This document shows, piece after piece, positions 29,587-39,492 of a stretch of 64,000 nucleotides of DNA. The DNA is from Phycisphaerales bacterium. GTDB taxonomy: Bacteria; Planctomycetota; Phycisphaerae; Phycisphaerales; SM1A02. The position numbers were made by a program, and so were the translations under genes. The stretch spans positions 42,364-106,363 of the forward strand of contig JAQWLT010000026.1 in assembly GCA_029247205.1 (NCBI GenBank), written 5' to 3'. The notes below the pieces were generated by a model that had not been told where the DNA came from, searched no databases, and saw only the letters and a program-made list of their open reading frames with translations. How positions within the stretch are numbered: position 1 is the stretch's first letter; the number at the start of each line of letters is the position of its first letter.

Positions 29587-30171
29587 TCAGGGCGCGACCG
29601 CAACCTTGGCGGGGCGAAGTACATGGTGCTCGGTCGCAAAGCCTGGCTGCATCAACATTGTGATGTGACCAGACTCAATGCCGTCGGCTGGCTGTTGAAG
29701 CATTGCTTCATGGCGCTGCGGATCAAACTCGTCGCCAATTTCAGGAGCAATTCGCTCTGCACCGAGATCGCCAAGCACTTTCAAGAACTCATCCCGAGCT
29801 AGTCGCACGCCTGTGGCGAATTGCTCTGCGGTCATCTGCTCAAGATCTTGCCCTAGTGCGAGATCGAGTTGATCGGAGACCGTAATCAAAGATCGAAGTG
29901 CAGACGCCACTGCTGCCCGACTCACACGTACTTCATTCTCGCTTGCACGTCGCTGATTGTTGCTTAGCTCTGCAAGCGCACGAAGGCGATCTGCCTTGAC
30001 TGATTCGAGTTCGTCTGCATACCACTCCAATACCAATTGGACATCGCCCTCAGCTTCATCGGTAACCTGCCCAATCAGAGCGTCGTCGATTTCAACAACA
30101 GGCTGTTCGATAACAGAATCCGTGTCTTCGGTTGAGTCAACTGGTTCAGCTGGTATTTCATCGGTATTCAT
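29587..30171 (-). CDS. grpE: Nucleotide exchange factor GrpE
   Basis: Coiled coil then 'LDLALGQDLEQ...GVRLARDEFLKVLGDLGAERIAPEIGDEFDPQRHEAMLQQP'; adjacent to dnaJ. Confidence 0.92.
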   Translation of the reverse strand: MNTDEIPAEPVDSTEDTDSVIEQPVVEIDDALIGQVTDEAEGDVQLVLEWYADELESVKADRLRALAELSNNQRRASENEVRVSRAAVASALRSLITVSDQLDLALGQDLEQMTAEQFATGVRLARDEFLKVLGDLGAERIAPEIGDEFDPQRHEAMLQQPADGIESGHITMLMQPGFATEHHVLRPAKVAVAP

Positions 30172-30192
30172 GATGCACCTCGCGGTAATAGG

Positions 30193-31326
30193 TCAGTGCC
30201 CTCGCACTGCCTCCTTGATACGTGTCCAGAAACCGGGCGGATCGGCGTCAACTGCTACATCTTCGGTCTCAGCATATTGCTTCAATAGGTCGCGCTGTTC
30301 ATCAGTCAGATGTCGCGGCACAACAAGATGTAACACTGCCACCAAGTCACCCGGCCGACCGCTTCGAAGATCCGGCATGCCGCGACCATCGATTCGGAAG
30401 AGTTCGCCATTTGGGGTTCCAGAGGGAGCACGCAGCACATGTGGATCGGGCGAGTCGAGCGTTGGCACCTCAACGTCGGCGCCAAGCGCTAACTGCGTAA
30501 AATTGACTGGCACCAATACCATCAAATCGTTGCCGTCTCGCTCAAATCGATCGTGTTCTTCAATACGCACAAGCACATGCAAATCACCACGCTGGCCGCT
30601 GCCGGCAGGATCAACTTCTGCCTGTGGAGGCTCGCCCTCGCCAGCAAGCCGGACCGCTTGGCCAGTATGAATACCAGCAGGAATGCGTACCGACAGCTTT
30701 CGCTCAACGCTTCGCCTTCCTCGGCCATCACATCCATGACACGGATCAGATACCACCTGGCCCTTTCCACGACAAGCTGGACAGGCCGTCACCATGCGGA
30801 ACATGCCACCAAGCCCAGCCTGTGCAACTTGTCCGTTGCCACCACATGTTGCGCATGTCTCCGGGGTGCTTCCTGGTGCTGAGCCATCACCATGACAGTC
30901 ACCACAGACGTCAAGCCTTGTGAATGAAATGTCGCGATCAAGACCGTTGAACGCCTCTTCGAGCGACAATTCAAGTTGGTACTCAAGGTCGTACCCGCGG
31001 GATGGCCGACGCCTTCGCCCGCCTCCACCCATGCCTTCAAAGATGTCGCTGAACATTGAAAAGATGTCATCAGGATTCATCGCATGACCAGCTTGTTGGC
31101 GCGATGCCTCGTGCCCGTACCGGTCATACATGCGGCGACGCTCGGCATCGCCAAGCGTCTCGTATGCCTCGGCAGCTTCTTTGAAACTTGCCTCGGCAGC
31201 TGCGTCGTTTGGATTTCGGTCCGGGTGATACTTCATCGCCATGCGGCGATAGGCCCGTTTGACATCGTCCCCCGACGCGTCACGCGCGACACTGAGTACT
31301 TCGTAATAGCAACGGGTAGTAGACAT
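30193..31326 (-). CDS. dnaJ: Chaperone DnaJ
   Basis: J domain with HPD ('[11 protein letters not shown]'), G/F-rich region, four CxxCxGxG motifs. Confidence 0.96.
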   Translation of the reverse strand: MSTTRCYYEVLSVARDASGDDVKRAYRRMAMKYHPDRNPNDAAAEASFKEAAEAYETLGDAERRRMYDRYGHEASRQQAGHAMNPDDIFSMFSDIFEGMGGGGRRRRPSRGYDLEYQLELSLEEAFNGLDRDISFTRLDVCGDCHGDGSAPGSTPETCATCGGNGQVAQAGLGGMFRMVTACPACRGKGQVVSDPCHGCDGRGRRSVERKLSVRIPAGIHTGQAVRLAGEGEPPQAEVDPAGSGQRGDLHVLVRIEEHDRFERDGNDLMVLVPVNFTQLALGADVEVPTLDSPDPHVLRAPSGTPNGELFRIDGRGMPDLRSGRPGDLVAVLHLVVPRHLTDEQRDLLKQYAETEDVAVDADPPGFWTRIKEAVRGH

Positions 31327-31349
31327 AAGGCTGTCAGGCCCCTGCCCGT

Positions 31350-31388
31350 CTCGGGTCCCTCGCCGACAGCGCCGACGGGGGACCCGAG
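31350..31388 (-). terminator. GC-rich hairpin between groEL2 and dnaJ (terminator/attenuator/processing site candidate)
   Basis: Perfect 10-bp stem ctcgggtccc (31350-31359)/gggacccgag (31379-31388); no U-tract. Confidence 0.4.
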
Positions 31389-31407
31389 GGGGATAAAGGG
31401 GGCTTCA

Positions 31408-33021
31408 TCAGACGATGGCGCCCTGCACTGGGTCTGCATCATCTGCAAGATCAGTGAGTGCGACATTGGCCGTCAGCATGAGCCCTGCCACCGATGCAGC
31501 ATTACGAAGCGCGGTACACACAACAAAAGCCGGATCAATAATGCCTGCCTTAACAAGGTCGCCATACTCGGCGGTCCCAGCGTTATAGCCAAAGCCATTC
31601 GCACCATCCTTGACTTTCTCAACCACAACATCACCGTCAATGCCAGTGTTGTTTGCAATGCACCGGCACGGTGCCTCAAGCGCGTGGGTCAGAATGTCGA
31701 AGCCAAACTTCTCGTCACCCTTGGCCTTACTTCGACCAGCAGCAACGGCCTCGATCGCACGAAGGAAGGCGACACCGCCACCGGGCACATAGCCCTCCTT
31801 GGCAGCTGAACGAGTGGCATTGAGCGCGTCATCGACGCGATCCTTCCGCTCCTTCATCTCGACTTCAGTTGCGCCACCGACCGACACAACGGCTACGCCG
31901 CCGGTCAACTTGGCGAGTCGCTCCTGCAACTTCTCTTTGTCATAGTCGCTCGTAGAATTCTCAATTTGTGTCTTGATCTGGTTTGCCCGGGTCGTGACGT
32001 CAGACTTCTTGCCGCCGCCCTTGATCATGGTCGTGTTGTCCTTGGTAATGACGACACGCTTGACCTTGCCGAGTTCACTCACCTGAACATCTTCGAGATT
32101 GCGACCAAGATCCTCGGCGAAGAACATCCCGCCAGTGAGCGCAGCGATGTCGCCGAGCATGGCCTTGCGTCGCTCGCCGAAGCCAGGAGCCTTCACAGCG
32201 CAGATCTGCAAAACACCTCGGAGGCGGTTTACAACCAAGGCCGCAAGCGCCTCGTTCTCAACATCCTCGGCAATAATCAGCAACGGCTTTCCACTACCAG
32301 CAACGGTATTGAGCAGCGGAAGCAAATCAGGCAAATTTGAGATCTTCTTCTCGTACATCAGAACATACGCATCCTCAAGCACGCACTCTGCGGCCTTGGG
32401 ATCGGTCATAAAGTATGGACTGAGGTAACCCTTATCAAAGGCCATGCCCTCGACATAGTCGAGCGTCGTTTCGGCAGTCTTGCCTTCTTCGACCTCGACA
32501 ACGCCCTCGTGTCCAACCTTGTGAATCGCTTCGGCGATCAGCCCGCCAATTTCAGCGTCATGATTGGCCGATACAGTCGCGATCTTGCGAAGGTCGTCTT
32601 TCCCACGGCACTCGGTTGCTGATGACTCAACCGCGGCACATGCGACTGCAGCTGCCTTGTTAAGGCCACGCTGAATCGCCACGGCATTACCACCGGCGGT
32701 CACAGTGCGAAGGCCCTCACGATAAATTGCATCGGCAATCACCGTTGCAGTCGTTGTCCCGTCACCAGCTACATCCGCAGTCTTCTTGGCAACCTGATGG
32801 ACCATTTGCGCACCCATGTTTTGGAATGGGCTTTCAAGCTCGATCTCCTTGGAGACTGAGACACCATCCTTGGTGACAGATGGGCCACCAAAGGACTTCT
32901 GAACAACGACATTGCGGCCACTGGGGCCCATCGTCGAGGACACAGCGCGGGCCAATTGCCCAACGCCTTCAAGGAATGCCTCACGGGCATCAGTATCGAA
33001 TTTCATTTGTTTAACGGACAT
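31408..33021 (-). CDS. groEL: Chaperonin GroEL paralog 2 (no GGM tail)
   Basis: '[16 protein letters not shown]', 'SVGGATEVEMKERKDRVDDALNATRSAAKEGYVPGGG'; ends '..DDADPVQGAIV'. Confidence 0.95.
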   Translation of the reverse strand: MSVKQMKFDTDAREAFLEGVGQLARAVSSTMGPSGRNVVVQKSFGGPSVTKDGVSVSKEIELESPFQNMGAQMVHQVAKKTADVAGDGTTTATVIADAIYREGLRTVTAGGNAVAIQRGLNKAAAVACAAVESSATECRGKDDLRKIATVSANHDAEIGGLIAEAIHKVGHEGVVEVEEGKTAETTLDYVEGMAFDKGYLSPYFMTDPKAAECVLEDAYVLMYEKKISNLPDLLPLLNTVAGSGKPLLIIAEDVENEALAALVVNRLRGVLQICAVKAPGFGERRKAMLGDIAALTGGMFFAEDLGRNLEDVQVSELGKVKRVVITKDNTTMIKGGGKKSDVTTRANQIKTQIENSTSDYDKEKLQERLAKLTGGVAVVSVGGATEVEMKERKDRVDDALNATRSAAKEGYVPGGGVAFLRAIEAVAAGRSKAKGDEKFGFDILTHALEAPCRCIANNTGIDGDVVVEKVKDGANGFGYNAGTAEYGDLVKAGIIDPAFVVCTALRNAASVAGLMLTANVALTDLADDADPVQGAIV

Positions 33022-33054
33022 AATCTGGGTCTCCAAATCGGTGACAGACTGAGC

Positions 33055-33342
33055 TCACTCGAGGATGCCGAGGAGCTCACTCTCACGCACGATGATGTGC
33101 TTGACGTTCTTGATTTCGATCTCCGTGCCGGCATACTTGCCGTACACGACGGTGTCACCCTTGGCGACTGACGGCTTGACTCGCTCGCCGTTGTCCAGTC
33201 GCTTGCCAGGACCACAGGCCACGATCTTGCCCTGCATAGGCTTTTCCTTGGCTGACTCGGGGAGATAAATGCCCGACTCGGTACGGCTCTGAGCCTCGAG
33301 CGGACGGATGATCACGCGATCTTCCAATGGTTTGACTGACAT
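33055..33342 (-). CDS. groES: Co-chaperonin GroES
   Basis: 'MSVKPLEDRVIIRPLEAQSRTESGIYLPESAKEKPMQGKIVACGPGKR'; AAGGAA SD. Confidence 0.96.
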   Translation of the reverse strand: MSVKPLEDRVIIRPLEAQSRTESGIYLPESAKEKPMQGKIVACGPGKRLDNGERVKPSVAKGDTVVYGKYAGTEIEIKNVKHIIVRESELLGILE

Positions 33343-33441
33343 CGTTTTATTCCTTCGCTTCAGTGCGACCTACTCGGCCGCGATTCTGTTTGTGTGGGTC
33401 TCATGATCGCCATGCTTTGGCGGCGTACGCTTTCGTTGAGG

Positions 33442-35241
<1,800 letters not shown>

Positions 35242-35281
35242 CTACCCGCAACTGGCGCGCCAAAACGAGGCGGGTGTGGAA

Positions 35282-36253
35282 TCACTCAGGGCTCGATTGA
35301 TCTTCTAAGACAGAATGGCCACTGACAGGCTCTGATGGCTGCTTGCCCAGATCTGCCAGGTTGGCAGCGATGAGGGAATCTGGGCTGCTGGAGGCGACTT
35401 CGCTCAGCAAGGCCCCCAGTTTCTGCGGCGGTCGGCATAGATCGCCGCGAATCCACCAAGCGTTGACCAGCAAATACCAGTGCCCTACCACGACAAAGAG
35501 CATCGCCGTCAAGCCAATCGCCACTGGAATGACTCCATAGGTCGAATCCCGCTCGCCAACTTCGAGCAGAATGAGCAGGGCCACCCAGGCCGCGGCAACA
35601 ATACCGATTGCAACAAGCAGTGATGGAATCCGCTGACGCCGAACGGCACTTGACCGAAACTGCCGAGATCGTCGGCCGAGTTCCAGCAAGACACCTCGAA
35701 ACCCGACAAGACCAATCGCCAGCCCCGGCAGCGGCAAGACGGCGGCCAAAATCGTCGCAACCTGCCCTGATGCCCATTGGAAGCCCCCGCCCGCAGTAGC
35801 CATCGCCCCTGCAGATAACAAGATGCCTACCAAGAACGTTGTGATTGACCAGCAGCTCCCAAGTGAATCCTGCCGACCTTTCTGCGGGCGAATACTCCAC
35901 CATCCGAGCAGACCAAGTCCCACAACAGCCGCCGCAAGCGGCCACCATGGCCACGAAGGCCAGCCCGCTGTGGGGCGACCGGCCAAGGTAAATGATTCGC
36001 GTATAGACAGTACAAAGACACTGCTGGCAACAACTGTCAAGGCACATGCCCCCAACAACAACCCTCGTCCTACCAACACAGCATTCTCCAACGGCGGTAA
36101 GCGATGAGCTTCTGGGTCAATCGAGCCTGCTAGTGAGAATGGCACAGGAAGGCCACACTCGGGGCAGCGACCATCCGCTGCCGACCCTTCAAGTTCGTAG
36201 CCGCATGCAAGGCAATCCAGCGATTGTTTCACCTGCCGGCCGATGAGTGACAT
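35282..36253 (-). CDS. Hypothetical multi-TM membrane protein with N-terminal zinc-ribbon-like CxxC pairs
   Basis: 'CLACGYELEGSAADGRCPECGLPVPFS' plus several hydrophobic segments. Confidence 0.75.
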   Translation of the reverse strand: MSLIGRQVKQSLDCLACGYELEGSAADGRCPECGLPVPFSLAGSIDPEAHRLPPLENAVLVGRGLLLGACALTVVASSVFVLSIRESFTLAGRPTAGWPSWPWWPLAAAVVGLGLLGWWSIRPQKGRQDSLGSCWSITTFLVGILLSAGAMATAGGGFQWASGQVATILAAVLPLPGLAIGLVGFRGVLLELGRRSRQFRSSAVRRQRIPSLLVAIGIVAAAWVALLILLEVGERDSTYGVIPVAIGLTAMLFVVVGHWYLLVNAWWIRGDLCRPPQKLGALLSEVASSSPDSLIAANLADLGKQPSEPVSGHSVLEDQSSPE

Positions 36254-36319
36254 CGGTCCATCCACACCCGCTAGCGTCGTCGGGATCTTGCTCACTGGGG
36301 TTCCTCTCTCCCTCATAGA

Positions 36320-36347
36320 TTGCTTCACTTGGTGGCAGGGCTATACT
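36320..36347 (+). promoter_or_regulatory. Sigma-70-like promoter of moxR (leaderless geometry)
   Basis: TTGCTT (36320-36325)-16 nt-TATACT (36342-36347), 12 nt before ATG 36360. Confidence 0.6.
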
Positions 36348-36359
36348 TGCCACCTTCAG

Positions 36360-37292
36360 ATGCAAACAGACTCACTGAATCGACTCCGAGAGAATATCAC
36401 CTCCGTTTTCCTAGGAAATGGTGCAGCAGTCAATCGCGTGCTCACCTGCCTCCTCGCCCGAGGGCATTTGCTGATCGAGGATGTCCCGGGAGTTGGCAAG
36501 ACGGTGCTCGCACGCACCCTTGCCAAGAGCATTGGCGGGTCGATTTCACGTATTCAATGCACCCCTGACCTGCTTCCAAGCGATGTGACCGGCATCACCA
36601 TTTATGAGCGTGACCGCGGTGAATTCCGGTTTCAGCCTGGCCCGATCTTTCACAACATCGTCATTGCAGACGAAATCAATCGTGCCACACCTCGAACACA
36701 GTCCGCACTGCTCGAAGCAATGGCAGAGGAGACCGTCACGGTCGACGGGCACACACACGAACTGCCGCAACCGTTCATTGTCGTAGCGACACAGAACCCA
36801 TACGAGTTTGAAGGCACATACTTCCTGCCCGAAAACCAACTCGATCGATTCCTCATTCGCATAAATCTTGGATACCCGGCCCCCCCTGACGAAGCGCGGG
36901 TCATCGAGCAGCAACCAGGGCGGCGTGAGTTGGCCTCGCTTGAATCGGTCATCACCACAGATGAAGTACTTGCCTTACAAGATGCAGTCGATGCAGTCAA
37001 ACTTGAGCCATCGCTCGTCGCGTACATCATCGCTTTAGCAACAGCTACTCGTACCCATGATGACGTACAGATTGGTGTCAGCCCACGAGGATCGCTCGCA
37101 CTTGCACAGTCTGCTCGAGCAACAGCTCTCTTGTCTGGACGCGACTACTGCATTCCAGAAGACATCGTGTCTAATGCGATTCCCGTGTGCGCCCATCGAA
37201 TCATCGGCCGATCCACGATGCACCAAGGGGACACGCTCACCGCGCGGCGGCTGATGCAACAAGTGCTTGAAACTGTGCCCAGCCCTTCATAG
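36360..37292 (+). CDS. MoxR family AAA ATPase
   Basis: 'GHLLIEDVPGVGKTVLARTLAK', 'IVIADEINRATPRTQSALLEAMAE', 'VATQNPYEFEGTYFLPENQLDRFL'. Confidence 0.93.
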   Translation: MQTDSLNRLRENITSVFLGNGAAVNRVLTCLLARGHLLIEDVPGVGKTVLARTLAKSIGGSISRIQCTPDLLPSDVTGITIYERDRGEFRFQPGPIFHNIVIADEINRATPRTQSALLEAMAEETVTVDGHTHELPQPFIVVATQNPYEFEGTYFLPENQLDRFLIRINLGYPAPPDEARVIEQQPGRRELASLESVITTDEVLALQDAVDAVKLEPSLVAYIIALATATRTHDDVQIGVSPRGSLALAQSARATALLSGRDYCIPEDIVSNAIPVCAHRIIGRSTMHQGDTLTARRLMQQVLETVPSPS

Positions 37293-37297
37293 TCAAA

Positions 37298-37846
37298 CTA
37301 TGAAATGACTGACGATTTCAGTACTGAAATGTCAGGCATATTGCGGTACAACCCGTCGTAGTCAAGGCCGTAACCAACGACGAACACTTCGGGAATGTCA
37401 AAGCCCACATACTCGCAGTCAACTTCAACTGCTCTGGCAATGTCTTTCCGAAGCAGAACACAACACCGCACATCGGCGGCGCCTGCTGTCTTCAACTGCT
37501 CACAGAGATGCCCCATCGTTCGACCAGAATCGAGAATGTCATCAATGAGTAGCACCGTTGCGCCATCCAGACCGGGAGGCAGCGGAGTCTGGCCAACGAT
37601 GCCTTGGCTCGTCGTGCTGCGACCGGGGTAGGAAGACACTGTGATTGGTTGGATCCGAAATGACAGTGGCAAGTGCCGCAACAAATCTGCCGTAAAGAAC
37701 AGACTGCCTGTCATGACCGGCAACACAACAAGACGCCCAGCCGCCGCTGCAGGGCGGAGACCTGAGACCAACTGCTGCCCCAGTTGCTCGACTCGGTCTG
37801 CAATGGAGTCGCGATCGATCAGAATTCGGTCTACTGCGTCATACAT
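37298..37846 (-). CDS. hpt: Hypoxanthine phosphoribosyltransferase
   Basis: 'VLLIDDILDSGRTMGHL' PRPP motif; 'VGFDIPEVFVVGYGLDYDGLYRNMPDI'. ATG at 37846 chosen over upstream TTG (37864). Confidence 0.93.
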   Translation of the reverse strand: MYDAVDRILIDRDSIADRVEQLGQQLVSGLRPAAAAGRLVVLPVMTGSLFFTADLLRHLPLSFRIQPITVSSYPGRSTTSQGIVGQTPLPPGLDGATVLLIDDILDSGRTMGHLCEQLKTAGAADVRCCVLLRKDIARAVEVDCEYVGFDIPEVFVVGYGLDYDGLYRNMPDISVLKSSVIS

Positions 37847-37942
37847 GGGCTCAGAATGGTACAAAAGTGCATAGGGGGCCTGATGAAGGAAGCGTCATTT
37901 TTTATGTAAACTACTGCTACGAAAGGAATTACAATTCGTGAT

Positions 37943-37971
37943 TTGATTCGAATCGACAAACCCGTTATTAT
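37943..37971 (+). promoter_or_regulatory. Sigma-70-like promoter of folC (leaderless geometry)
   Basis: TTGATT (37943-37948)-17 nt-TATTAT (37966-37971), 9 nt before ATG 37981. Confidence 0.7.
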
Positions 37972-37980
37972 GGTTTCGTT

Positions 37981-39426
37981 ATGGCAACCACACAAAAAAT
38001 CAAAAATACCGGCTCTGGGGACTCCAAAAAATCTACACGCAAGAACAAAAGGGTCAAAGCTCCCAGCAGCGGTGCTGCAATTCGCACCTTTCCAAGCGCA
38101 GTCAAAGCACTACTCAGCAGGCCAAATGTTGAACGGCTGCGGCCCGCGCGGATTACCACAGATACATTCAAACTCGACCGCATGGCAGCCCTGCTTGCAG
38201 CCCTCGGGAACCCGCAGCAAGACCTTCATGCAGTCCATATTGCAGGCACCATTGGCAAGGGGTCAACCGTTGCCATGATGCAATCGATGCTGCGTGGTTG
38301 CGGCTGGACAACCGGCACGTACACGTCGCCTCATCTCATAGACATTCGCGAGCGTATTGCCATCAATGGCGAGCCAATTTCAACATCTGCATTTACTGAG
38401 TTGACCCGACAAGTCACCAAAGCTGCAGACGAAGCTTCGCTCGATGTGTCATTCTTCGAACTGGTGACAGCCATGTCATGGCTGCACTTTGTTGAAGAAG
38501 CAACCGACATCGCCATCATTGAGACCGGTCTTGGTGGACGACTCGACGCAACAAATCTCATCGTACCGTCCGTTTCACTGATCACTAAGATTGAGTTTGA
38601 TCACCAACATCTGCTTGGCAATACGCTTGGTGAAATCGCCCGCGAAAAGGCTGGCATCTTCAAGCCTGGCATTCCAGCCCTTTCCGTCAAACAGGCGCCT
38701 GAAGTCGAGGCGGTACTGCGTGAAGTGGCCGAAGAAGTTGGCACTGAATTGCGGATCATTGGCAAAGATATTGATTTCAGCAGCCGTTTCTGTGTCACCG
38801 ATGATCTTGGTGCGCACATGCGGGTCTGTCTTCTTGGCGACCGTACCCACTACATGCATCTGCCAGTGCCACTCTCTGGTTCACACCAAGCTGACAACTG
38901 TGCACTGGCACTCGCTGCCATGGACATGCTCGGTAACGGGGCCGAAGAGTTTAAAGAATCATCCATCTTCCGCGGCCTGGCCACCACCAAGAACCCCGGT
39001 CGTATGGACATGATTTGGAAACAGCCTCGCGTACTCGTGGATGGAGCCCACAACCCGGCTTCCATGCAAGCACTCATGAAGGGCATTGGCTCGCACGTGC
39101 AGTTTGACTCGATGATCTGCATCTTCGGATGTAATGCCGATAAGGATGTCGAAGCCAATCTCAAGGCTCTGTCGCTTGGCGGCGACAAGATCATCTTCAC
39201 AAAGGCTTCTGATCAGCCCCGCGCCGCCGAGCCCGAGGATCTCGCTAAAAAGTTTGAGAAACTAAGTGGGCGACTTTGCCAAACGGCAGGTTCCATCCGC
39301 GAAGCCATCAGCATTGCCTCACAGGCGACTGGTCGTGAAGACCTCATTTGCGTAACCGGCAGTTTCTACCTCGTAGGTGAGACCATGGCCATGTTCGAGC
39401 AGATCAAGGCTGCCCGGGCGAAGTGA
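37981..39426 (+). CDS. folC: Folylpolyglutamate/dihydrofolate synthase with Lys-rich N-terminal extension
   Basis: 'VHIAGTIGKGSTVAMMQSMLRGCGWTTGTYTSPHLIDIRERI', 'IIETGLGGRLDATN', 'VLVDGAHNPASMQAL'. Confidence 0.93.
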   Translation: MATTQKIKNTGSGDSKKSTRKNKRVKAPSSGAAIRTFPSAVKALLSRPNVERLRPARITTDTFKLDRMAALLAALGNPQQDLHAVHIAGTIGKGSTVAMMQSMLRGCGWTTGTYTSPHLIDIRERIAINGEPISTSAFTELTRQVTKAADEASLDVSFFELVTAMSWLHFVEEATDIAIIETGLGGRLDATNLIVPSVSLITKIEFDHQHLLGNTLGEIAREKAGIFKPGIPALSVKQAPEVEAVLREVAEEVGTELRIIGKDIDFSSRFCVTDDLGAHMRVCLLGDRTHYMHLPVPLSGSHQADNCALALAAMDMLGNGAEEFKESSIFRGLATTKNPGRMDMIWKQPRVLVDGAHNPASMQALMKGIGSHVQFDSMICIFGCNADKDVEANLKALSLGGDKIIFTKASDQPRAAEPEDLAKKFEKLSGRLCQTAGSIREAISIASQATGREDLICVTGSFYLVGETMAMFEQIKAARAK

Positions 39427-39492
39427 TCGTGCCCTGAGCCCACCGAGTTGGTCTTGGCGTGAGCTGACAGGCCGTATCATTCAGCGGCACCC

